Assembly (NCBI GenBank): GCA_964637165.1
Contig: CAZWVI010000002.1
Coordinates: 62,001-126,000 of the forward strand
DNA length: 64,000 bases
Source: CAZWVI01 sp964637165
Lineage (GTDB): Bacteria > Planctomycetota > UBA1135
Direction of reading: 5' to 3'
Part shown: one piece after another, positions 35,264-43,091 of the stretch
How positions within the stretch are numbered: position 1 is the stretch's first letter
Layout: every line of letters begins with the position of its first letter
Program-made: the position numbers and the translations under genes
Notes under the pieces: generated by a model
Databases searched by the model: none
Seen by the model: the letters and a program-made list of their open reading frames with translations, nothing else
Told to the model about the DNA's origin: nothing

Positions 35264-36450
35264 GCGAAATAGCTGAAAAGGGCCCATGGTTTGGCGACTT
35301 TGGCGGGTGCTTCGCCCCCGAAACTTTAATGGCCTCTCTTATTGAGTTGGAAGAGGCATGGAAAACAACTGGTCAATCAGCTGAATTCAATGAAGAACTA
35401 CGCGGCTTGCTAAAAAACTACGCTGGTCGTGAAACGCCGCTAACTTTTGCCGCGCGCCTATCAGAAAAAATAAATTGTGAGTTGTGGTTGAAGCGTGAAG
35501 ACTTGTTGCACACTGGCGCGCATAAATTAAATAACGCCCTCGGGCAAGCATTATTAGCTAAGAAGATGGGCAAGACACGAATTCTTGCTGAAACGGGCGC
35601 TGGCCAACATGGTGTAGCAACTGCAACCGTGTGCGCACTTCTTGGTCTTGAATGCGTTATTTATATGGGCGCTGTTGATGCTGCCCGCCAACGTCCAAAT
35701 CTTTTGCGCATGGAGTTGTTGGGCGCGCAAGTTACGGTTGTTGAGCATGGTCAAAAAACTTTAAAAGATGCAATTAACGAAGCGATGCGTGCTTGGGTTA
35801 GTGACCCTCAGGCCCACTATCTATTAGGGTCAGCTTTGGGACCGCACCCATTCCCGGCCTTAGTTGCCGGATTTCAGCAAGTAATCGGCGAAGAGGCCCA
35901 TCGCCAAATCATGCAGCAAGCCGGCGGAATGCCAAACAAGGTTGTAGCTTGCGTTGGCGGCGGTTCGAATGCGATTGGAATATTTCGTGGCTTTGTTGGT
36001 CAACAGGACGTTGAGTTGATTGGTGTCGAAGCTGGTGGTGAAGGAGTTGCTGGCGACAATCATGCCGCGCGTTTTGCCGGCGGCGTTCCAGGAGTTTTGC
36101 ATGGATGTAAAACCTGGCTACTACAAGATGATGACGGCCAAATTCTGCCAACTCATTCAGTTAGTGCTGGTTTAGATTACCCTGCGGTTGGCCCCGAACA
36201 TGCTGAATTGCATGCACTTGGACGGGCAACTTATGCGTGGTGCACAGATGACCACGCGCTCGAAGCATTCGATGCACTGGCCCAGTTCGAGGGCATCATT
36301 CCTGCGCTTGAATCAAGTCATGCTGTCGGTTGGGTGATGCAAAACGCAAATCAATTAAAAGGTTTGAGAGTGCTGGTGAATTTGTCTGGTCGCGGCGATA
36401 AAGATTTGGCCAGTGTTTTTGAATTGCGTGGAGGATTAAGCGATGAGTAA
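35260..36450 (+). CDS. trpB: Tryptophan synthase beta subunit
   Basis: PLP enzyme joining indole and serine. 396 aa. The PLP lysine is in HTGAHKLNNALGQ. Other motifs are ETGAGQHGVATAT, the phosphate-binding CVGGGSNAIG, and SAGLDYPAVGPEH. It starts within the trpF stop (ATGA) after AGGAG and overlaps trpA by 8 nt. It is the ordinary TrpB1 type. Confidence 0.97.
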   Translation: MSEIAEKGPWFGDFGGCFAPETLMASLIELEEAWKTTGQSAEFNEELRGLLKNYAGRETPLTFAARLSEKINCELWLKREDLLHTGAHKLNNALGQALLAKKMGKTRILAETGAGQHGVATATVCALLGLECVIYMGAVDAARQRPNLLRMELLGAQVTVVEHGQKTLKDAINEAMRAWVSDPQAHYLLGSALGPHPFPALVAGFQQVIGEEAHRQIMQQAGGMPNKVVACVGGGSNAIGIFRGFVGQQDVELIGVEAGGEGVAGDNHAARFAGGVPGVLHGCKTWLLQDDDGQILPTHSVSAGLDYPAVGPEHAELHALGRATYAWCTDDHALEAFDALAQFEGIIPALESSHAVGWVMQNANQLKGLRVLVNLSGRGDKDLASVFELRGGLSDE

Positions 36451-37246
36451 TCGATTAATTGAAAAAACTTCGCAGTTGCGACGCGATGATAAGCGCGGCC
36501 TTTCACCTTATGTAACTGCCGGTGATGGCGGACTAGATGCAACATTAGCAATTCTCCACGCTCTTGATAAAGGTGGCGCGGATTGTGTTGAGTTGGGCTT
36601 GCCCTTTTCCGATCCGATTGCTGACGGGCCAGTTTTGCAAGCGGCCGCTGAACGCGCGCTTGACGACGGCACATCTTTGAATGAAGTGTTGTCAATGCTT
36701 AAAACTTTTCGCGATGAAGGTGGCAATTTGCCGATTGCCTTAATGTCTTATGCAAACCCATTGGTTCGCCACGGTTTAAATGAAACCGCCAACAGAATTG
36801 CCCAAGCTGGAGGCGACGCATTAATCATTCCTGATATTCCACTAGAGGAGGGCGCCCAGTTGGAGATTGCCTGCGAGTCATCTGGCTTATGTCCAATTTT
36901 CTTTGCCGCGCCGACATCTAATAATCGCCGCATTGAAATGGCCGGCGCGCGTTCGCGCGGGTTTTTGTATGTGGTTGGTCGCACTGGAGTGACTGGTAGT
37001 GGAACGCGCTTTGATGAAAAAACGCAAAGCTTTTTACAGCGCGCGCGCGAACTTTCTGCGGCGCCAATCGCTGTTGGTTTTGGAATTGACTGTGGTGAAG
37101 CGGTTCGTGCCGCCACCAAATTTGCAGACCTCGCAATTGTGGGAACTGCACTTGTTCGACATCTGCATCAATGTGGAGGCAATGCGCAACAACGCGCGCA
37201 GGCTGCATCCGAGTTTTTGGATGAATTAAAGTCAGGATTAAATTAG
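36443..37246 (+). CDS. trpA: Tryptophan synthase alpha subunit
   Basis: Splits indole-3-glycerol phosphate to indole, channelled to TrpB. 267 aa TIM barrel. VELGLPFSDPIADGPVLQAA contains the catalytic Glu and Asp. IPDIPLEEG, GFLYVVGRTGVTG and GFGIDCGEAV are family motifs. GGAGG about 8 nt before the ATG lies inside trpB. Confidence 0.96.
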   Translation: MSNRLIEKTSQLRRDDKRGLSPYVTAGDGGLDATLAILHALDKGGADCVELGLPFSDPIADGPVLQAAAERALDDGTSLNEVLSMLKTFRDEGGNLPIALMSYANPLVRHGLNETANRIAQAGGDALIIPDIPLEEGAQLEIACESSGLCPIFFAAPTSNNRRIEMAGARSRGFLYVVGRTGVTGSGTRFDEKTQSFLQRARELSAAPIAVGFGIDCGEAVRAATKFADLAIVGTALVRHLHQCGGNAQQRAQAASEFLDELKSGLN

Positions 37247-37250
37247 AAAA

Positions 37251-37463
37251 ATGCAAGCATCATTAAGAAATCAACTCCAGAGATTGGATACCGCACTTGT
37301 CCAACTTTTGCAGGAGCGTGCCAAGTTATTGAGTGGTGTGCCGCACGACGACGCTGACCGAACCCCTTGTGTTGAGGATTTGTTGCGCCAAACTTCGGGT
37401 GCTTTTAATGCTGAAGTGTTGGCGGAAATTTTGCAAGCTGCTGAACGGGGGACACGTTCATGA
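37251..37463 (+). CDS. Short chorismate-mutase-like (AroQ) protein
   Basis: A 70-aa helical protein. Its first helix LRNQLQRLDTALVQLLQERA fits AroQ chorismate mutases, with Arg6 and Arg23 matching two active-site arginines of the E. coli domain. The segment that would hold the catalytic Lys and the next Arg is deleted, and the C-terminal Gln is absent, so activity is doubtful. It lies 4 bp after trpA and overlaps aroF by ATGA. In some bacteria such a domain is fused to DAHP synthase, so a regulatory partner of AroF is plausible. Confidence 0.65.
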   Translation: MQASLRNQLQRLDTALVQLLQERAKLLSGVPHDDADRTPCVEDLLRQTSGAFNAEVLAEILQAAERGTRS

Positions 37464-38479
37464 TTGTTCGTCTTAGTCCTGGCACATCTGCCGAGGTCGT
37501 TCAAGAACTGCGCGCCAAGTTGGAGAGCGAAGGCGTGAGAACGGTTCTTTCGCCAGAACCAACCCAACCAATTTTTGCCGCCGTCGATAAAGCTTCGGAG
37601 TTGTTGGTCAAGGAAGTCGCCGCACATCCGCGCGTTGAAGAAATAATAAATCCACGTGGCGCGTGGCGACTAGCTCACCGATCATTTCGTCAAGCACCTA
37701 GCGTAGCCCAAGTTGGCAACGTAAAAATTGGCGGCGGCGAGGTCAGTATTTGCGCAGGCCCGTGCTCGGTCGATCACCTGATGATGGAAGCGGCCGAGCA
37801 AGTGAAACGCGCCGGTGCGCAATTGTTACGCGGCGGGGCGTATAAACCACGTACTTCGCCATGGTCATTTCAAGGCTTCGGCAAGGAAGGTTTACGTCTT
37901 TTAAAAGATGCTGGGGAGAAAGTCGGCCTGCCGGTTGTTTCTGAAATAATGGACGCTGCTCATTTAGATGCATTTCGCGACCACGATATTGATTGTCTTC
38001 AAGTCGGTGCGCGCAACATGCAAAACTTCACCTTGTTGAAAAAAATATCACAGTCCGGAATAACGGTCCTTTTGAAGCGCGGGCTTGCCGCGACTGTGGA
38101 CGAATGGATGTATAGCGCCGAATATTTATTAGCCGGCGGTTGCCAAGGGGTAGTGCTTTGCGAACGCGGCATCAGAACATTTGAAAACGCGACTCGCAAC
38201 ACTTTAGATTTAACAATTCTGCCGCTACTAAGAGAGTGGACTCATCTTCCAGTGGTGGTAGACCCATCGCACGCCTGTGGAATCGCTAGCCTAATCGCAC
38301 CCTTGTCAAAAGCGGCAATCGCAGTTGGGGCCGATGGCTTAGCAGTGGAAGTGCACCCCGACCCAAGCCAAGCCCGCTCCGATGCCGATCAAGCATTGCT
38401 TGAAGGAGAGCTAAGCGCAATAGTTGCCGATGCGCGGGTGATGGCGGCGGTGACGGGAAGAAGCCTGCACCCTCAATAG
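37460..38479 (+). CDS. aroF: 3-deoxy-7-phosphoheptulonate synthase, type I-beta
   Basis: First enzyme of the shikimate pathway (PEP + erythrose-4-phosphate). 339 aa. The N-terminal about 70 residues form an ACT/ferredoxin-like regulatory domain (MIVRLSPGTSAEVVQELRAK), as in the Thermotoga enzyme. The barrel has ICAGPCSVD, RGGAYKPRTSPWSFQG, EIMDAAHLDAF, QVGARNMQNF, LLKRGLAA and VVDPSHACG. Placement at the end of the trp operon ties pathway entry to the Trp branch and to attenuation. Confidence 0.95.
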   Translation: MIVRLSPGTSAEVVQELRAKLESEGVRTVLSPEPTQPIFAAVDKASELLVKEVAAHPRVEEIINPRGAWRLAHRSFRQAPSVAQVGNVKIGGGEVSICAGPCSVDHLMMEAAEQVKRAGAQLLRGGAYKPRTSPWSFQGFGKEGLRLLKDAGEKVGLPVVSEIMDAAHLDAFRDHDIDCLQVGARNMQNFTLLKKISQSGITVLLKRGLAATVDEWMYSAEYLLAGGCQGVVLCERGIRTFENATRNTLDLTILPLLREWTHLPVVVDPSHACGIASLIAPLSKAAIAVGADGLAVEVHPDPSQARSDADQALLEGELSAIVADARVMAAVTGRSLHPQ

Positions 38480-38486
38480 GTCTGGC

Positions 38487-40334
38487 TTAATACCCGAGCA
38501 CTGTTTCCAACCCGTTGGTACAAGTCCAACCTTGACCACTAGCTTGTGGGTCGTCAGCAATCCACGCTTGCCAGAACCAAGACAGTCCAACTAGGCTTGT
38601 TTGATTCGGAACCTGAACTGAAATCGCCGCTGCCCCAGAAGTCCCAAGCGTTAGTTTTGTTTGGTCATTGTGGTTCACCAATAAACTTCCACCGTCAAAG
38701 GATCCGTTTGACGCGCTCGGTCCGCTGATTAACCAACACTTGCCATTTGCAAAACCAGAACCAATTTGGAATTGAATTTGTGTTCCAAGAACTGGGGTCG
38801 CGCTTGCATCTAGAATCGGAATTCCATTGCTGCCCGGCTTGCCGGTTCCATAAGGGATAAGTTGCGCGGACGAACCGCCGCCGCCAATGCTAAAAGTCGC
38901 ATCACAAGTATCTTCGCCAGTGTTGCCATTTGCATCGTTGGCATTAATGCGCAACAACGCTTGGCTAGTGTTAATGTTGGGAACTGTCCAGGTCCAAGTT
39001 CCATCGGTGCCTAAGTTGTTAGCCAACGAACTCCATGTTTGTCCATTGTCACTAGAAAAATCTAATGAACATCCGCTAACACCAAGGTCGTCATCAGAAA
39101 TCCAACTAACATCAACTTGCTCGCCAGCAGAAAATGATCCGCCGTTCGGTTCCACCAAATAAGCGGTTGGGATAACGCCGCCGCGATTGACCGGTACGTG
39201 CATCATGATGCAATGCAGCACTCCAGCGTAGGAAACAACCGCATCCGCATTAATTTGCACAATAGTTTTGCCTGGGCAAGCACTTTGCCAAGTACTTAGT
39301 GCTTGCGAGTTGTAGGATGAAACAGAACTGTTGGTAAATTCCGGAATGATGACTAAGTCATTGCACATTACAACATTGGTGTAGGTGTAGTGATTTCCAT
39401 TAAAGCCCGATGTTCGCCGTGCTGGAGTCCGAAAGACTTGGTAGCCACGCGCTGCCATATCAATTGCCGCCGCATCACATATGTTGTCCTGAGTAGAGCC
39501 CGACTGAGCGGGCCAATCAGATATGACTACGGTGTTGTCGCTGGTGATTTGCATCCACATATCTAAGTGTTGAGTTGAATCAACGCTAGTTGGAAAAGCA
39601 TCAAGAATAGTTAGGCCTAAGTTTTGGAAATCGTCAAAAGTTTGAACGACTTCGGCAGTAGTCTTAGTTTGATTTTCATTCAGAATCAACTTAGTAGCAT
39701 AACCATAACCCAAGGCATCTAAGTGGAAGTTGCCACCTCCATGCTCTAAATCGTGGTCATACCAAGCTTGATTTTTATATCCAGAAAAGAACGAAGGAAA
39801 GGCATTGTCATTATTTCGCGGCCGGTTGTAGTCATGATCAATTACTGCCCGGCAATCGCCTTGATAAACATATCGTGGGCCATAATCGCGAATCCAAATT
39901 GAATCGGTTCTTTTAACGACGAATTCGACCTTGCTCATGTCGGCACCTTTGTTCGAGATGGTGTTTGAAGCGGAATTAATTTCTGAGTTGGTGTCAACAA
40001 CACAATAAACTTTGGCATTGCCGCTCAAGGTAATATGCTTGGCCATTTCCGCCAACACATTGTTTTGTCCATTGGTTCCATCCCATGAGACCAAAATGCC
40101 ATCCATGGGCTCATACTCTGCAACGCAATGAATCGGGCCACTTGGTGGAGGAGTCGCGGCACGGCCACTAGTTGGCGGCGGGTTAATTGCCATCCACGCG
40201 CGTTCAGCCGGAGTTAAAGCCCGCGAAACCCCAAGCCCTTCTGGGTAAGTGGGCTCTTGAATTTGAACGGGACTAGGCGTTGCAGCGAAAAGCGGCGCGG
40301 AAAGGCTGAGGGCGAGGGGAAGTAGGTTTATCAT
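38487..40334 (-). CDS. Secreted agmatine/peptidyl-arginine deiminase-like protein with Ig-like and C-terminal modules
   Basis: About 615 aa. The signal peptide INLLPLALSLSAPLFAA shows export, unlike cytoplasmic agmatine deiminases. The deiminase domain (about 80-400) has SIWIRDYGPRYV, EHGGGNFHLDA and VLHCIMMHVP, with the catalytic Cys. Then comes a short bacterial Ig-like segment (ISDDDLGVSGCSLDFSSDNG) and the planctomycete C-terminal module (PYGTGKPGSNGIPILDAS, ending SWFWQAWIADDP). It may hydrolyse guanidino groups of agmatine or arginine residues outside the cell. Alternative starts are TTG 40355 and GTG 40337. Confidence 0.85.
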   Translation of the reverse strand: MINLLPLALSLSAPLFAATPSPVQIQEPTYPEGLGVSRALTPAERAWMAINPPPTSGRAATPPPSGPIHCVAEYEPMDGILVSWDGTNGQNNVLAEMAKHITLSGNAKVYCVVDTNSEINSASNTISNKGADMSKVEFVVKRTDSIWIRDYGPRYVYQGDCRAVIDHDYNRPRNNDNAFPSFFSGYKNQAWYDHDLEHGGGNFHLDALGYGYATKLILNENQTKTTAEVVQTFDDFQNLGLTILDAFPTSVDSTQHLDMWMQITSDNTVVISDWPAQSGSTQDNICDAAAIDMAARGYQVFRTPARRTSGFNGNHYTYTNVVMCNDLVIIPEFTNSSVSSYNSQALSTWQSACPGKTIVQINADAVVSYAGVLHCIMMHVPVNRGGVIPTAYLVEPNGGSFSAGEQVDVSWISDDDLGVSGCSLDFSSDNGQTWSSLANNLGTDGTWTWTVPNINTSQALLRINANDANGNTGEDTCDATFSIGGGGSSAQLIPYGTGKPGSNGIPILDASATPVLGTQIQFQIGSGFANGKCWLISGPSASNGSFDGGSLLVNHNDQTKLTLGTSGAAAISVQVPNQTSLVGLSWFWQAWIADDPQASGQGWTCTNGLETVLGY

Positions 40335-40381
40335 CACGAAAGTTGGACAAATCAATAGTACTCTATGTTCCTAATAAGTGT

Positions 40382-40387
40382 TATCTT
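40382..40387 (+). promoter_or_regulatory. Putative -10 element (TATCTT), leaderless start
   Basis: TATCTT, TAAACT (6 nt), ATG at 40394. It has the same hexamer and spacing as the deacetylase-like gene at 15786. Confidence 0.6.
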
Positions 40388-40393
40388 TAAACT

Positions 40394-41032
40394 ATGGCGC
40401 AAGCAACAAGGTCGCGCGAGGAATACTGGCATAGTCTCACGCATGGCGCTGCCGCAATTATGACCCTGATTGGCATCCCAATTATGATGAGGCGCGCAAT
40501 CGAGGCCAATGACCCGTGGAATATTTTCGGCTGTGCAATTTTTGGTGCCACCATGGTCGCCACTTTTTCCGCGTCAGCACTTTATCACGGGGCGATAAAG
40601 CCAAAACGCAAACGCCTCTTACGTATCGCCGATCACTCATCAATTTTCATGTTAATTGCCGGCAGTTACACCCCATTTTGTTTAAGTGGATTGCGTAATT
40701 CTATCGGCTGGTGGTTACTGGGCGCAGTTTGGTCAATTGCTCTGTTCGGTTTCGTTTTCAAACTATTATTCACTGGCAAATACGAACGTTTCTCGACTGC
40801 CCTTTACTTAGGAATGGGTTGGATGGCAACTCTGGCGGTGGGGCCAATGCTCGACGTAATGCTCCCCGGTACATTAATCTTTTTGGTTTGCGCCGGAGCT
40901 TGCTTCACCATCGGCACAATTTTCTATTCACTCGATCGCCGCGGCTTTCATCTTATTTGGCATCTATTAGTAATTGCCGGCTGTGCATTATTGTGGACCG
41001 CAGTTTTTAATGAACTACCAATCCCGGCCTAG
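40394..41032 (+). CDS. Hemolysin III family membrane protein (PAQR)
   Basis: A 212-aa protein with seven hydrophobic helices. It carries the PAQR/HlyIII histidines: SLTHGAAAIM near the start, SALYHGA and RIADHSSIFMLIAGSYTPF in the middle, and FHLIWHLLVIAG at the end. Homologues are putative metal-dependent hydrolases or receptors; hemolytic activity is not implied. Confidence 0.93.
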   Translation: MAQATRSREEYWHSLTHGAAAIMTLIGIPIMMRRAIEANDPWNIFGCAIFGATMVATFSASALYHGAIKPKRKRLLRIADHSSIFMLIAGSYTPFCLSGLRNSIGWWLLGAVWSIALFGFVFKLLFTGKYERFSTALYLGMGWMATLAVGPMLDVMLPGTLIFLVCAGACFTIGTIFYSLDRRGFHLIWHLLVIAGCALLWTAVFNELPIPA

Positions 41033-41039
41033 TTTTTGT

Positions 41040-41045
41040 TATATT
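41040..41045 (+). promoter_or_regulatory. Putative -10 element (TATATT) for the SAM-riboswitch transcript
   Basis: TATATT, with the first P1 base of the riboswitch 6 nt downstream at 41051-41052. The spacing puts the transcript start at the edge of the aptamer. Confidence 0.6.
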
Positions 41046-41050
41046 GCGCG

Positions 41051-41166
41051 CGCCATACAGACGAGTTAAGGGACAGGCCCGAAGACGCTCGGCCAACCTG
41101 CTGATTACCACCAAGGTGGCAAGACCTCCGCGCTAATGCGCGAATAATGGCGGGTCGGGCCTGTCC
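41051..41166 (+). promoter_or_regulatory. SAM-I riboswitch upstream of yitJ-metH
   Basis: S-adenosylmethionine aptamer. P1 is CGCCAT (41051-41056)/ATGGCG (41147-41152). P2 is CAGG (41074)/CCTG (41097) with inner CCGA/TCGG and the conserved GGGAC-GGCCCGA...GGC-AACC. AAGGTGGCAAGACC (41113-41126) matches the conserved AAGGUGCNAANUCC. The P4 hairpin is CGCGC-TAAT-GCGCG. The CAGG/CCTG pair differs from the usual CUGG/CCAG but keeps pairing. After the aptamer, TCGGGCCTGTCC (41155-41166) is fully complementary to GGACAGGCCCGA (41071-41082) in P2, an alternative fold. No T-run terminator follows, so the output may be translational. Confidence 0.82.
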
Positions 41167-41186
41167 ACATAGCTCGGGCAATAAAA

Positions 41187-43091
41187 ATGTCCGCACCACT
41201 CCCACCCTTGCTTGACCGCCTCGCCAGCCAGCCGCTGGTTTTTGATGGCGCACTTGGAACCAGTTTGCATGAGCGCGGTCTTTCCTTTGACCATTGTTTC
41301 GAATCATGCAACATTGAAAACCCTGATTGGGTTTTAGAAATACACAATAAGTTTATTGCTGCAGGTGCTGCTGGAATTCAAACCAACACCTATGGCGCCA
41401 ACTACTTAAAGTTGTCGCGCCACGGACAGGAATCCCAGCTTGAAAGTTTTATTACGGCTGGAGTGGAATTGGCAAGAAAGGCCGCAGGTGATACGCATTA
41501 CTTAATTGGAGCACTTGGGCCCTTGGGTGCCGAAGTTGAACCAATCGGCCGGCTTGAGCGAATCGAGGCACGTAACCACTTTAAGAAAAGTATAGAAATA
41601 ATGGCCGCGTCCGGTGTTGATGCTATCGCCTTAGAAACTTTTGCCAACTTGGATGAATTAGAGGAAGCCGTAATAGCCGTACGCGAGGTTGAAAGTGCTG
41701 GCCAGGTTAAAAACTTGCACGCTTCTCTTCCAGTTATTGCGCAAGTTGCAGTCACCCGCAATGGCAAAACACTTTATGGAACGCCAATGCCGGATGTTGC
41801 CGCTCGCTTAAAAAAAGTTGGTGCCGATGTTATTGGGGTCAACTGTAGTGGCGGACCGCGAACAGTTCTTAATGCAGTCCTTGAATTATCAAGTTCAACT
41901 GACCTGCCAATTGCCGCTCGACCAAATGCCGGCGTTCCACGAGAGATGGACGGCCGACTATTTTATGAAAATAATCCCGATTACTTTGCTCGTTTTGCGC
42001 GGCGCTTTTTGCAGGCAGGTGGCCGCCTACTCGGAGGATGCTGTGGTACAACACCGGAACACATTCAAGCAATGTCTGGCGCAGTACGCATGGCCAGCGC
42101 TCAAGATCAATCTAGCAATAGCGCCAGCGGTGTTGTTATTCGCGATCACTCTAAAACAAAAACTTCCCGTCCGGCTAAGCCGATGCCGTTGCGTGCCCGT
42201 TCAAGCTTTGGTCGTTTGTTAGCTGATAAGGCTTGCCCGGTAAGCGTTGAGTTAGTGCCACCACGGACCGCCGATCTAAGCAATTTACGCAAGGCCGCTC
42301 AAGAACTGAAAGCGGCTGGCGCAGATTTAGTGAACCTACCTGATGGGCCGCGCGCCTCGGCCCGCGTAAGTAATGCCGCCGCGGCCACCATTTTGCAACG
42401 CGAGTCATCGGTCGAGTGTCTGCTCCATTTTTGCTGTCGCGATCGAAATTTACTTGGAATGCAATCCGATTTGATGGGCGCTGAGGCACTGGGCTTGCGT
42501 AATTTACTAATCATTACCGGCGATCCACCATACCAAGGAAACTATCCAGATTTAACTGCGGTCTTTGACGTTGACGCTATCGGCTTGTGCAACATTATCG
42601 ATAATTTAAATCATGGGCAAGACTTGGGTGGGAACAATTTGGACGTGCAAACCCACTTTGTTTTCGGTGCAGCTCTGAACCACACCGCCCTCGACCAACA
42701 ACGCGAGATCAACCGCTTTGAATGGAAAATTAAGACCGGAATTGATTTCGCAATTACGCAGCCTATTTTTGATGCAACGGCGTTTTTGCAGTTTGTAAAG
42801 CAGTTGCCAGAAAACGCTCCGCCAATAATGGCTGGAATTTGGCCATTGCGTTCTTTGCGCAACGCTGAATTTTTAGCATCTGAAGTCCCTGGAGTTCATG
42901 TGCCGGAAAAAGTTCTTAAACGCATGCGTAAAGCCGATGCACTTGGCAAGGCTCAAGAGGAGGGGATTGAAATCGCCCGCCAGACCATTCTCGCCCTGCA
43001 AAATGAAGTGGGTGGCTTTCAAATTGCCGCTCCCTTTAACCAAGTTGAAGCGCCGATCAGTTTGTTGGAGACAATTAATCAAACACGATGA
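41187..43091 (+). CDS. yitJ: Bifunctional homocysteine S-methyltransferase / methylenetetrahydrofolate reductase
   Basis: A 634-aa two-domain protein like B. subtilis YitJ. The N-terminal domain (about 1-310) is a zinc-dependent homocysteine methyltransferase: VFDGALGTSLHERG, Cys220 in VNCSGG and Cys285-Cys286 in LGGCCGTTPEH. The C-terminal domain (about 340-634) is MetF-like: PVSVELVPPR, ITGDPPYQGNYPD and ITQPIFDATAFLQF. It makes 5-methyl-THF and can methylate homocysteine. It sits under a SAM-I riboswitch, as does its Bacillus counterpart, and overlaps metH by ATGA. Confidence 0.94.
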   Translation: MSAPLPPLLDRLASQPLVFDGALGTSLHERGLSFDHCFESCNIENPDWVLEIHNKFIAAGAAGIQTNTYGANYLKLSRHGQESQLESFITAGVELARKAAGDTHYLIGALGPLGAEVEPIGRLERIEARNHFKKSIEIMAASGVDAIALETFANLDELEEAVIAVREVESAGQVKNLHASLPVIAQVAVTRNGKTLYGTPMPDVAARLKKVGADVIGVNCSGGPRTVLNAVLELSSSTDLPIAARPNAGVPREMDGRLFYENNPDYFARFARRFLQAGGRLLGGCCGTTPEHIQAMSGAVRMASAQDQSSNSASGVVIRDHSKTKTSRPAKPMPLRARSSFGRLLADKACPVSVELVPPRTADLSNLRKAAQELKAAGADLVNLPDGPRASARVSNAAAATILQRESSVECLLHFCCRDRNLLGMQSDLMGAEALGLRNLLIITGDPPYQGNYPDLTAVFDVDAIGLCNIIDNLNHGQDLGGNNLDVQTHFVFGAALNHTALDQQREINRFEWKIKTGIDFAITQPIFDATAFLQFVKQLPENAPPIMAGIWPLRSLRNAEFLASEVPGVHVPEKVLKRMRKADALGKAQEEGIEIARQTILALQNEVGGFQIAAPFNQVEAPISLLETINQTR

